DNA of 64,000 nt from CAMASH01 sp041746635. Lineage in GTDB: Bacteria; Verrucomicrobiota; Verrucomicrobiia; Chthoniobacterales; Terrimicrobiaceae. Of this stretch, positions 34,509 through 41,220 are shown piece after piece (within the stretch, counting starts at the first letter, position 1; each line of letters opens with the position of its first letter). A program made the position numbers and the translations under genes. A model generated the notes under the pieces. That model searched no databases. It saw only the letters and a program-made list of their open reading frames with translations, and was not told the origin of the DNA. The DNA is taken from NCBI GenBank assembly GCA_041746635.1, contig JBGTGQ010000034.1, positions 65,329-129,328 of the forward strand, written 5' to 3'.

Positions 34509-36122
34509 TTACTCCTCCCTCCATTCAAGAAGGCCAGCTCGCTGCGCGTCCACGCAGTAGAAGTCACTCTCGCTTAACTCTCCTTTTTCGTAGCGGCGCC
34601 ACGCCTCACGGCCAATAAGTTCCAGCGCAACGGGCCAGCCACTGCGTGCATAGCGGTCACGCCAACCCCGCGCGTCAGGTGTGGGAGCAACCATTTCGAG
34701 TACATCGTCGCCGTGGTCAAGCGCGTTATCGGGGTGAAGCTCGGGATAGAGCCAAATGAGCGCGTGCCAACCGCGAAGGAACTGCGACGCAGGCAGTAGG
34801 CGCAGTTCCCGTTGTGTAACACGAGAGAGGGGCAGGAGCCTCTGAACGGCATCGCTTATGTCGGCAGGGAAATCTGCGGGTGGCAGACTGGGTGTTTTTC
34901 CGCTTGTCGCTCGACTTTGCATTAACGGATGCACGGAACGCACCGAGCGATCCGTAGCCGCAAGGAAATCTCGCACTTCATCCCCAACGGCTTCCGCCAC
35001 AAGGGGCGGAACAGCATTTCCTATGATGCGGAACTGATGCGTACGCGCGACAGGAAAGCTGAACCAGTCCGGGAAACTCTGGATGCGTGCAGCTTCGCGC
35101 GGGGTGAGAGAACGATTTTGAGTAGGATGAATGAATCCTAGGCCGTCCTTGCTGAGATGCGCGACGATAGTGGAACAAAGGCCCTCGCGATGCTGGCGCT
35201 TGTAGCGATCCTCGAAGCAAGTGCGTTTGTAGGTGAACTCCAACCTTTCTCCGCGGGCCTCGGCCTCGCCGCTGTGCTCGCCCTCTCGTATGCGGGCGAA
35301 ATCGCGTAAGTCTTGATCATTGTGTGGTCGAGCGCGGTGTGCAGTAAGTTTCGAAGCACGGGAAATTTCGAGAACCTTTTCCAAATAATGCCGCGCCGCT
35401 TCACCGCGATGAGAAAGATGTGAGGTCCGGCGGGTAAGGTCGTAGTCCAGTTCATCGGCCCCGCTACCAGCGGATAGTGGCGGGAGGTCGCCAATGGCGT
35501 CCCATAGCTTCGGCTCAAAGCACGCTCCTATACGAGCGGCGGGCCGGAGTTCACCAGGAAAGTAACCCGGAACGTCGTCACGGGTTCCAATTATGAGCTG
35601 GCGGCGGCGTTTTTGCGGGACGCCGAGCTTCCAAGCTTCTTCGACCTGCGCGTGGACACGATAGCCAAGAGCACGGGCTTCGGATTGAACAAGCGTGAAG
35701 AACTTTCCTTTCGCCGCACTCTGGATGCCGAGCACATTTTCCATCACGAAAACGCGCGGTCTGAAGGCATCAACGTACTCGAGAAAGGCACGGAACAAAT
35801 AGCGGCGTTTATCACGGCGGACACGCGAGCCGTGATTTGCGGCATCAACTTGGCGCACGTTAGAGAACCCCTGACACGGCGGTCCTCCAATAATCACATC
35901 GATTTCCTTCACGCCGAGCTTTGCGCTGAGCTTCGCTGGAGTAAAAGTCGTCAGGTCTTTATGTAGGGCAACAATATCTTTCGAAAAGTTCGCTTTGAAT
36001 GTCTGTATAGCTTCTTCGTTAAAATCGACTGCAGCTAGGCATCTAAAGCCAGCCCTTATGAGTCCAAGACTGAATCCACCGCATCCACAGAACAGATCGA
36101 TAAATGTTGGTTCTCGGTTCAT
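34509..36122 (-). CDS. DNA (cytosine-5-)-methyltransferase with C-terminal extension
   Basis: A 537-aa protein. It has the C5-methylase motifs in order: I FIDLFCGCGGFSLG (~7-20), IV IIGGPPCQGFS with the catalytic Cys83, VI FVMENVLG (~125-132), VIII PQKRRRQLIIG (~169-179) and X IGNAVPP (~362-368). The target-recognition region between VIII and IX is short. Residues ~385-537 are an added domain (LSRVTQRELRLLPASQFLRGW, then GWRDRYARSGWPVALELIG) that I cannot name. It modifies host DNA to protect it from the downstream nuclease complex. The XRE gene overlaps its start by 4 nt. Confidence 0.93.
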   Translation of the reverse strand: MNREPTFIDLFCGCGGFSLGLIRAGFRCLAAVDFNEEAIQTFKANFSKDIVALHKDLTTFTPAKLSAKLGVKEIDVIIGGPPCQGFSNVRQVDAANHGSRVRRDKRRYLFRAFLEYVDAFRPRVFVMENVLGIQSAAKGKFFTLVQSEARALGYRVHAQVEEAWKLGVPQKRRRQLIIGTRDDVPGYFPGELRPAARIGACFEPKLWDAIGDLPPLSAGSGADELDYDLTRRTSHLSHRGEAARHYLEKVLEISRASKLTAHRARPHNDQDLRDFARIREGEHSGEAEARGERLEFTYKRTCFEDRYKRQHREGLCSTIVAHLSKDGLGFIHPTQNRSLTPREAARIQSFPDWFSFPVARTHQFRIIGNAVPPLVAEAVGDEVRDFLAATDRSVRSVHPLMQSRATSGKTPSLPPADFPADISDAVQRLLPLSRVTQRELRLLPASQFLRGWHALIWLYPELHPDNALDHGDDVLEMVAPTPDARGWRDRYARSGWPVALELIGREAWRRYEKGELSESDFYCVDAQRAGLLEWREE

Positions 36123-36358
36123 GAGCCGATCCCCTCACATAGCTCTGAAACAGTGACGCCAAGCGCATTTGCAATGCACAGCACGGTCTTGATCCCAGGG
36201 TTGCGCACCCCGCGTTCAATCCCGCTGACGTACGTGCGGTCGAGGTCCGCTTTTTCAGCAAGTTTATCTTGGGAAAACCCTTTGGCGGCCCGAATGCGGG
36301 CAACGTTGAGTCCGAAAGTTGAGAGGGTCCGGTCTTTGGCGGGCATCACAGGCATCAT
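36119..36358 (-). CDS. XRE-family regulator (controller-type) of restriction operon
   Basis: A 79-aa protein that is nearly all helix-turn-helix: FGLNVARIRAAKGFSQDKLAEKADLDRTYVSGIERGVRNPGIKTVLCIANALGV. It resembles the small controller proteins that time restriction-enzyme expression. It is the first gene of the operon and overlaps the methyltransferase by 4 nt, so it very likely represses or activates its own promoter just upstream of 36358. A start at the later ATG (MPAKDRT, 36346) is also possible. Confidence 0.88.
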   Translation of the reverse strand: MMPVMPAKDRTLSTFGLNVARIRAAKGFSQDKLAEKADLDRTYVSGIERGVRNPGIKTVLCIANALGVTVSELCEGIGS

Positions 36359-36505
36359 GTGCCCAAGGATGCCGTGCGGTCTGCGGACTATCGGCTACAT
36401 TGTGGACAAAACGATTGCCACGCTTCGCAGTCAATCCATTGCCCTTCTGTTCGCAAAAAGCTGACGTGCGCCAAATGGCTTGAGCAAAGGCGCGGGGGAG
36501 AGGAA

Positions 36506-36766
36506 CTAGGCGGCAACGACTTCGACGCGCGGAGAAAACCCGATGCGGTGGAGAAGGTCCTCGCAATCCTCCCAAGCGAGGCCAAAGGCCCGCACGTCGG
36601 CGACGCCAAGGCGGGCCACCACGGAGGAAAGCGTTTTTGCGTCGTGTTCCGGAAGCTCCGCGTCCATCACGGCGCTCTCGGCCCAGTCCACCAACTGCGC
36701 CAGGCTGATCTCATGATGGAGATAGGCGGCGATTTTGTCCGCCACGGCCTGTTTGGTGATCGTCAT
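36506..36766 (-). CDS. Small conserved protein, family with three copies here (copy 1)
   Basis: An 86-aa protein: MTITKQAVADKIAAYLHHEI, SLAQLVDWAESAVMDAELPE, VVARLGVADVRAFGLAWEDC. No domain that I recognise. It is the complete copy of a local family whose other members are a 5' fragment near 37423-37490 and a shorter gene at 38416-38646. It lies 9 nt downstream of the small DUF2281-like gene, in one operon. The TA-rich context makes an antitoxin-related role possible, but this is not shown. Confidence 0.65.
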   Translation of the reverse strand: MTITKQAVADKIAAYLHHEISLAQLVDWAESAVMDAELPEHDAKTLSSVVARLGVADVRAFGLAWEDCEDLLHRIGFSPRVEVVAA

Positions 36767-36775
36767 GGGCGGAGA

Positions 36776-36982
36776 TCACAACCGCCGCGGGTCGAGGGGC
36801 TCGTCGGCTTCGCGGAGGAAGGCATCCAGGCCGGGACGCGGGCCCGAAGCGGCCAGCAAGTTTTCCCAGCGGTCGTCATCCTGCCGGGCAAGAAGAAAGC
36901 GGGCGAAGTCCATGACTTCCGAGCGCTTCTCCACTGGCAGGGCTTCACAGACCGGAATAATTTCCTCCGTGACCATACTCAT
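36776..36982 (-). CDS. DUF2281-like small protein (possible antitoxin)
   Basis: A 68-aa protein: MVTEEIIPVCEALPVEKRSEVMDFARFLLARQ, then RWENLLAASGPRPGLDAFLREAD. The 'leP.ekr.evlDF..fL' pattern is that of DUF2281-like proteins, often encoded near TA modules. The start at 36982 (MSMVTEE) or at 36976 (MVTEE) fits the family; a longer frame to 37018 adds no similarity. It is upstream of the 86-aa gene. No toxin partner is visible. Confidence 0.6.
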   Translation of the reverse strand: MSMVTEEIIPVCEALPVEKRSEVMDFARFLLARQDDDRWENLLAASGPRPGLDAFLREADEPLDPRRL

Positions 36983-37070
36983 GCTTTTCCCGATAGCAGC
37001 AAAAGGGGCTGCGCTCAAGTCGGGAGGGCGGAAGCATCCGTCTCGGATGTGATTAATACCAAGGAGGTTT

Positions 37071-37262
37071 CTGTAGCCACAAGGAACACAAAGATCTCAA
37101 AAACGGATTGGCCTTCTTGGTAGATCGTCACGCCTCTTTGTGCTCTTTGCGTTCTTTGGAAAGCCTGGCCGTCGCTGTGCGTCCGTTGCAGGTGGCCAAA
37201 CAATCATCGACGGTTTTGACGAAGCAAAACCCTCCAGAGCCGTCCATTTCCCATCCGGGTTT
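37071..37262. repeat. Dispersed intergenic repeat, copy A
   Basis: It shares GTAGCCACAA-GAACACAAAG, ATCTCAAAAACGGATTGGCC, GCCTGGCCGTCGCTGTGCGT and CCCTCCAGAGCCGTCC with the segment at 40933-41103, in the same order and orientation. A separate short piece containing TGGGCTCTGACGACGCA follows both copies (37367-37401 and 41116-41150). Part of that piece also appears at 40151-40170. Confidence 0.8.
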
Positions 37263-37422
37263 ATCCGTGTCATTTGATTCGCTTTGCTCACCCCTACAGG
37301 GCTGTCTTCGACAGTCTGTCTCGCTCCGCTCGGCTGCGGTCAGTTTTTCGCTCTTCTGTTTTCGCGGGAAAAGTGGGCTCTGACGACGCAGAGCCCTCCA
37401 TGGCGCGCGGAGAGAGGAATTA

Positions 37423-37490
37423 GGCGGCGATTTTGTCCGGGCCGGCCTGTTTGGTGATCGTCATGGGTGGCGGGCGACAATTTCTGGTGG
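37423..37490 (-). pseudogene. 5' fragment of the 86-aa small protein family (copy 2)
   Basis: It encodes only the first ~14 residues (MTITKQAGPDKIAA) of the family represented at 36506-36766. The similarity continues upstream of the ATG and there matches copy 3 (CAATTTCTGGT-GCCTTTATC) rather than copy 1. The remainder of the gene is missing. Confidence 0.6.
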
Positions 37491-37723
37491 CCTTTATCCA
37501 CCGGGAATTTTTCATGAATTTCAACCAACTCGCCCTCTTCATCGTAAATTCCTGCCAGAACCTCAGCGTCGCCTCTCTTGCGTCGACCCTGCCGGAGGCA
37601 GCCTGTAAGGAACGAACGCCGGGGGCGGTGAGAGAGGCATCCGCAGCAACGGCCAGGCCTTCAACAGGGAGCAGGGACTTTTTTTCTATTTTGTCCCGGG
37701 ACTGGACGCGGTAGGCTTTGCGC

Positions 37724-37921
37724 ATGTCCACAGTGCAGGAAATCGAACAGGCGGTGCAAGTGCTGCCGGAAACCGATCTGGAGCAAGTCCTCCTGGCCGT
37801 TTTGCGACGCGCCCGGGAGACGGGGACGCCGTTGGAACCGCGCCGTTTCTCCGATGAGCAAATTGCCGGGTGGGGGGCCGACGATGAGCAGGGCATGGCG
37901 GCCTTCCGCGCCATGGAGTGA
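37724..37921 (+). CDS. Small antitoxin-like protein of PIN module
   Basis: A 65-aa protein: MSTVQEIEQAVQVLPETDLEQVLLAVLRRA, RETGTPLEPRRFSDEQIAGW, DDEQGMAAFRAME. Its pattern and position suggest a VapB-like antitoxin: short, acidic at the C-terminus, and its TGA overlaps the GTG of the PIN gene. I do not recognise a named family. Confidence 0.65.
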   Translation: MSTVQEIEQAVQVLPETDLEQVLLAVLRRARETGTPLEPRRFSDEQIAGWGADDEQGMAAFRAME

Positions 37922-38334
37922 GGATTTTCCTTGATAGCTCGGTGCTGCTGGCCGCCTGCCGGTCCTCCACCGGAGCCTCTCGCCACGTCTGCGACCAGGG
38001 CGGAGGCCAAGGGTGGGCATTACTGGTTTCTCCCTACGTGGCGGTCGAGGTGCTGCGAAACCTGGACGGCCGCCCGGCAGGCTGGCGGGTATATTGGCAG
38101 GAACTCCGACCGGGCCTGACCCTCGTTCAGGATGTGCTGACGATCTCGAACCCGGTGGTTTTCTCCGCCGCGAAGGACAAGCCGATTTTATTCAGCGCGT
38201 ATGCTTCCGCGGATATTCTGCTGACGCTGGACAGCAAAGATTTCGGACATCTGCTGAAAAAGGAGTTCTATGGCCTGCGGGTGTTGAAACCCGCGGATTT
38301 TTTGATCGAGCGGCGGAGTTTGGGGGAAATCTAG
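37918..38334 (+). CDS. PIN-domain protein (VapC-like toxin)
   Basis: A 138-aa protein with the PIN acidic set: RIFLDSSVLLAACRS (Asp near the N-terminus), VSPYVAVEVLRNL (Glu), then YASADILLTLDSKDFG (two Asp). It should be a Mg2+-dependent RNase. The GTG at 37918 overlaps the antitoxin stop (GTGA), so translation is coupled. The stop is at 38334; ~80 bp of nothing recognised separate it from the next small gene on the other strand. Confidence 0.82.
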   Translation: MRIFLDSSVLLAACRSSTGASRHVCDQGGGQGWALLVSPYVAVEVLRNLDGRPAGWRVYWQELRPGLTLVQDVLTISNPVVFSAAKDKPILFSAYASADILLTLDSKDFGHLLKKEFYGLRVLKPADFLIERRSLGEI

Positions 38335-38415
38335 AAGCTTACGGCCTCGCGATCGAGCTATGTGATGAACAGGCCGCAGGCCTCCTGCACAAACCGAGCG
38401 AGCAGAGGCGAGGAG

Positions 38416-38646
38416 CTAAGCGGCAACGACTTCGACGCGCGGGGAGAACCCAACGAGATGGAGAACCTCCTCGCAATCCTCCCAAGCGAGGCCAAAGGCC
38501 ACCACGGAGGAAAGCGTTTTTGCGTCGTGTTCCGGAAACTCCGCGTCCATCATGGCGCTCTCGTCCCAGTCCACCAACTGCCCCAGGATGATCTCATGGT
38601 GGAGACAGGCGGCGATTTTATCCGCCACGGCCTGTTTGGCGATCAT
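38416..38646 (-). CDS. Small conserved protein, family copy 3 (internally shortened)
   Basis: A 76-aa protein: IAKQAVADKIAACLHHEIIL, GQLVDWDESAMMDAEFPEHD, then VVAFGLAWEDCEEVLHLVGFSPRVEVVAA. Against the 86-aa copy at 36506-36766 it lacks the RLGVADVR segment, an in-frame deletion, and has several substitutions. Function unknown. It is transcribed against its neighbours. Confidence 0.55.
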   Translation of the reverse strand: MIAKQAVADKIAACLHHEIILGQLVDWDESAMMDAEFPEHDAKTLSSVVAFGLAWEDCEEVLHLVGFSPRVEVVAA

Positions 38647-38729
38647 CACGGGAGGAATCGTGCAATTTCTGGTAGCCTTTATCGGGGAGATTTCACGAGG
38701 ATTGCCAGACTTCCCATCTTCGCGTATTC

Positions 38730-39440
38730 ATGACCATGCCTGTTGCGACATCGACCTTGCTCGATTTGGGGATTTATTCCGTTCCGGAGGCCGCGCGCCT
38801 GACGGGCGTTTCCACGTCGCGCATCCGGCGATGGTTGTGTGGCTATCGGTTCAAATCGCACGGACGGCGGTATGCCACCGGCGCATTGTGGCAGGGCCAA
38901 ATCGATCCGATCGAAGGCAAGCTTGCCCTTGGCTTTTTGGATTTGATGGAAGTGCGTTTCGTGGACGCATTTTTGCAACGCGGAATTTCGTGGCCGACGA
39001 TTCACAAGGCCCGGGAGAAGGCCATGGAGCATTTCCCGGGAGCCAGCCATCCCTTCTGCACGGAGCGGTTTCTTACGGATGGCCGCGGGTTGCTGGTGGA
39101 AGTGCAGGAGGAAACCGGCGAGCAGGCACTGCTTGATATTACGAAGGATCAGAAAGTCTTCGACGCGCTGGTCCGGCCCTTCGCACGAGAACTGGAATTT
39201 GGACCCGGCGATATCCTCGAACGTTGGTGGCCGATGGGTCGGGAACGACGGGTGGCCCTCGACCCATGCCGAAACTTTGGGCAGCCTTCTTTGTTTGCTG
39301 AAGGAGTGTCCACCCAGGTGATCGCCCGAAGCGTCAAAGCAAACGAGGGTTCGATCGCCAGTGTGGCGGAATGGTATGAAATTCCCATCGAAGCGGTGCG
39401 GGATGCCGTGGAGTTTGAAGAGCATCTGCTCGCAGCGTGA
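38730..39440 (+). CDS. DUF433-type antitoxin with N-terminal MerR-like HTH
   Basis: A 236-aa protein. The N-terminus LGIYSVPEAARLTGVSTSRIRRWLCGY is a MerR-like DNA-binding helix-turn-helix. The C-terminus QVIARSVKANEGSIASVAEWYEIPIEAVRDAVEFE is the DUF433 antitoxin helix bundle. The middle (~60-180) has ALGFLDLMEVRFVDAFLQRG, found in long DUF433 proteins. It pairs with the PIN-like protein encoded immediately downstream, overlapping by 4 nt. Confidence 0.82.
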   Translation: MTMPVATSTLLDLGIYSVPEAARLTGVSTSRIRRWLCGYRFKSHGRRYATGALWQGQIDPIEGKLALGFLDLMEVRFVDAFLQRGISWPTIHKAREKAMEHFPGASHPFCTERFLTDGRGLLVEVQEETGEQALLDITKDQKVFDALVRPFARELEFGPGDILERWWPMGRERRVALDPCRNFGQPSLFAEGVSTQVIARSVKANEGSIASVAEWYEIPIEAVRDAVEFEEHLLAA

Positions 39441-39823
39441 GATTCTTCTTCGATAACAATCTCGCGCCGAGGCTGGCCCATGGACTGCACATCTTCGCGT
39501 CTCCTGAGCACGATATAATTCACCTCAAGGATCAGTTCGCCGCCAATACGCCGGATACCCTGTGGATGAGCCAACTCGCGGGAGAGTTTGAGTGGGTAAT
39601 CATCACGGCCGACTGGCGCATCAGCAAAAATCCCCACGAGATTGCCGCCTGGCAACAAGCAGGGCATACCATCTTTTTCCTGAAACCCGGATGGCTCGAT
39701 CTGGGTTTTTGGGAACAGGCATGGAAATTCACAAAATGCTTTCCGGATATCGTAAAACAGGCCGGTAAAGCACGGAAAGGCGAGGGCTACGCCGTTAATA
39801 CCAACGGGAAAATCCTGGATTAA
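39437..39823 (+). CDS. PIN-like (VapC45/DUF5615-type) toxin
   Basis: A 128-aa protein: MRFFFDNNLAPRLAHGLHIF, EHDIIHLKDQF, WVIITADWRISKNPHEIAAW, IFFLKPGWLDLGFWEQAW. The early FFDNNL, then ITADWRIS, give the acidic residues of PIN-like toxins that pair with DUF433 antitoxins. The GTG start overlaps the antitoxin TGA (GTGA). It probably cleaves RNA. Confidence 0.8.
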   Translation: MRFFFDNNLAPRLAHGLHIFASPEHDIIHLKDQFAANTPDTLWMSQLAGEFEWVIITADWRISKNPHEIAAWQQAGHTIFFLKPGWLDLGFWEQAWKFTKCFPDIVKQAGKARKGEGYAVNTNGKILD

Positions 39824-39860
39824 CCACCCGCTCAGGCAGGGCGGGGAGACCTTGGCTGGT

Positions 39861-40105
39861 CTACACCGGAACGTCTGTCAGCCACTGGGGCTTCTTTTCC
39901 GTGCCATCGAAGTATTCGCGGGATTTGTAGCGTTCGTATTCCCCTCCGGGGCCAGAGGCTGCGTCTTGGCCAGCAGGGCAGAAACTTGCGCGGTGTCCAT
40001 GGGCCGGAAGCTCTTGGCGGCCACGATGGCCTGATCGAGGGTTTCCATGGAATCGCAGCCGGTGATTGCCACCGAGGTGGGGAGATTACTAGCATAGCGG
40101 ACATT
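39861..40105 (-). pseudogene. Aldo/keto reductase, C-terminal remnant with frameshift
   Basis: On the minus strand NVRYASNLPTSVAITGCDSMETL, then DQAIVAAKSFRPMDTAQVSALL, is the end of an aldo/keto reductase. After APEG a one-base shift is needed to continue as GEYERYKSREYFDGTEKKPQ ending WLTDVPV and a stop at 39861. The rest of the gene is missing; similarity is lost at the repeat-like sequence near 40105. It explains most of the 357-bp stretch (39824-40180) between the two PIN modules. The rest of that stretch holds only repeat pieces (40151-40170). Confidence 0.7.
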
Positions 40106-40180
40106 CCGGTTTTTAGCGCTTTTTGCGTTCGTTGCGTGAGGCTATTTTTCGGCGCAGAGCCCTCCATGACCCCGCCCGGC

Positions 40181-40591
40181 CTAGGCGCGTTTCAACCAAT
40201 CAATTTCGATTTCCTTTTCCAGGGCTTTGAACTCCGGGTCACCAGTGACGAGTTCGACTTTTTTTAGCTTCGTCAGCGCAGCAGCAAAGGCATCAGCTAG
40301 GCTTATCTTGAAGCGGGCTTTGAAATCAGCGGCGAGATCGGCGAGAATGCGATCCACGGGATGTAATTCAATCGGCAGCACGGGCAGTTCCCGCTCAATT
40401 TCCTCCCAACGCTCCGCGCCGTCCTTGCGAATCGTCATGTATTTGACTTCGGCATAATTGACCAAGGACATGTGGAGCGGCTGGTCGCGCTCCCCGGCCC
40501 GCTCCAACAGGGCGGCCACTTTTTCCTCCCCGGGCTCGCCCCGCAGGAAGGCCATCAAGGCAAAGCTATCGAGAACCGGTGATGCGGGCAT
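40181..40591 (-). CDS. VapC-like PIN-domain toxin
   Basis: A 136-aa protein: SPVLDSFALMAFLRGEPGEE (first Asp), MSLVNYAEVKYM (Glu), FKISLADAFAAALTKL and LVTGDPEFKALE (two Asp). This is the standard VapC layout for an Mg2+-dependent RNase that often targets tRNA or rRNA. It overlaps the AbrB-type antitoxin gene by 26 nt, so the module is tightly coupled. Confidence 0.92.
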   Translation of the reverse strand: MPASPVLDSFALMAFLRGEPGEEKVAALLERAGERDQPLHMSLVNYAEVKYMTIRKDGAERWEEIERELPVLPIELHPVDRILADLAADFKARFKISLADAFAAALTKLKKVELVTGDPEFKALEKEIEIDWLKRA

Positions 40592-40859
40592 ATTTCGCCT
40601 CTTCGAGAGCTATTTCCTCAGCCTTGTGCTCCGTCCATTCCTCGCTGAACGGTTTGTCCCCGGGCTTCCGCTTCAGGATGCCTCGCAACCGGGCGATGGC
40701 ATGCTTCGTGACGGGTTTGAGAAGAATGCCCTGCTCGGTGGATTGAACGACACACTTCGTGCCATCCTCGATATGAAATTCCTTCCGCAGCCAGTTCGGA
40801 ATCACCACTTGTCCCCGGGTGGTGAATCGAACGGAATCAGTCTTTAATGTCGTTCTCAC
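40566..40859 (-). CDS. AbrB-type antitoxin of the VapC module
   Basis: A 97-aa protein with an N-terminal SpoVT-AbrB swapped-hairpin domain: VRFTTRGQVVIPNWLRKEFHI, GTKCVVQSTEQGILLKPVT. The C-terminus EEWTEHKAEEIALEEAKY is the acidic toxin-binding tail. It uses a GTG start at 40859, with a likely promoter only ~15 bp upstream. It should repress its own operon together with VapC. Confidence 0.88.
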   Translation of the reverse strand: MRTTLKTDSVRFTTRGQVVIPNWLRKEFHIEDGTKCVVQSTEQGILLKPVTKHAIARLRGILKRKPGDKPFSEEWTEHKAEEIALEEAKYARITGSR

Positions 40860-40873
40860 TGGAGAAAATCTGA

Positions 40874-40902
40874 TTTATAGAGAATAGTCCGTCAATAGTA
40901 AA
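40874..40902 (-). promoter_or_regulatory. Promoter of the abrB-vapC module
   Basis: On the minus strand TTTACT (40897-40902) and TATAAA (40874-40879) are separated by 17 bp. The transcript would start close to the GTG at 40859, leaving a very short leader. The sequence fits a sigma-70 promoter. Confidence 0.5.
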
Positions 40903-40932
40903 AAAGTCCGTAATTCGTTTGTTCGGAGTTGG

Positions 40933-41103
40933 CTGTAGCCACAAAGAACACAAAGATCTCAAAAACGGATTGGCCCCCTTGTGCTCTTTCCGTTCGTGCA
41001 AAGCCTGGCCGTCGCTGTGCGTCCGTTGCAGGGCGGCCAAATAATCAGCGACGGATTTGACGAAGCAAATCCCTCCAGAGCCGTCCCTTTTCCATCCTCG
41101 TTG
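40933..41103. repeat. Dispersed intergenic repeat, copy B
   Basis: It matches 37071-37262 in order and orientation (GTAGCCACAAAGAACACAAA, GCCTGGCCGTCGCTGTGCGT, CCCTCCAGAGCCGTCC). With the abrB promoter it accounts for the 361-bp gap 40860-41220. The short piece at 41116-41150 (AGTGGGCTCTGACGACGCAA) also recurs. I see no gene in the gap. Confidence 0.8.
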
Positions 41104-41220
41104 ATCCGTTTTCACGGAAAAGTGGGCTCTGACGACGCAAGGCCCTCCATCCTATTTCAATCTGTGAAAATCGGTGTCGATCTGTGGACCAAAATTCTGC
41201 TCGGAACAACGGGCAAGCCA

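Larger units (their letters stand above)
37019..37723. other. ~700-bp gene-free stretch with dispersed repeats and a gene fragment
   Basis: No intact gene. It holds a repeat copy at 37071-37262 (CTGTAGCCACAAGGAACACA and so on), a second repeat piece at 37367-37401 (AAGTGGGCTCTGACGACGCA) and a 5' fragment of the 86-aa gene family at ~37423-37490. The rest (to 37723) has no reading frame I can support. It separates the minus-strand small genes from the plus-strand PIN module. Confidence 0.7.

Noticed and set aside
37097..37291. A 64-codon minus-strand frame
   Set aside because: It lies entirely in a dispersed non-coding repeat and is not conserved in copy B at 40933-41103.
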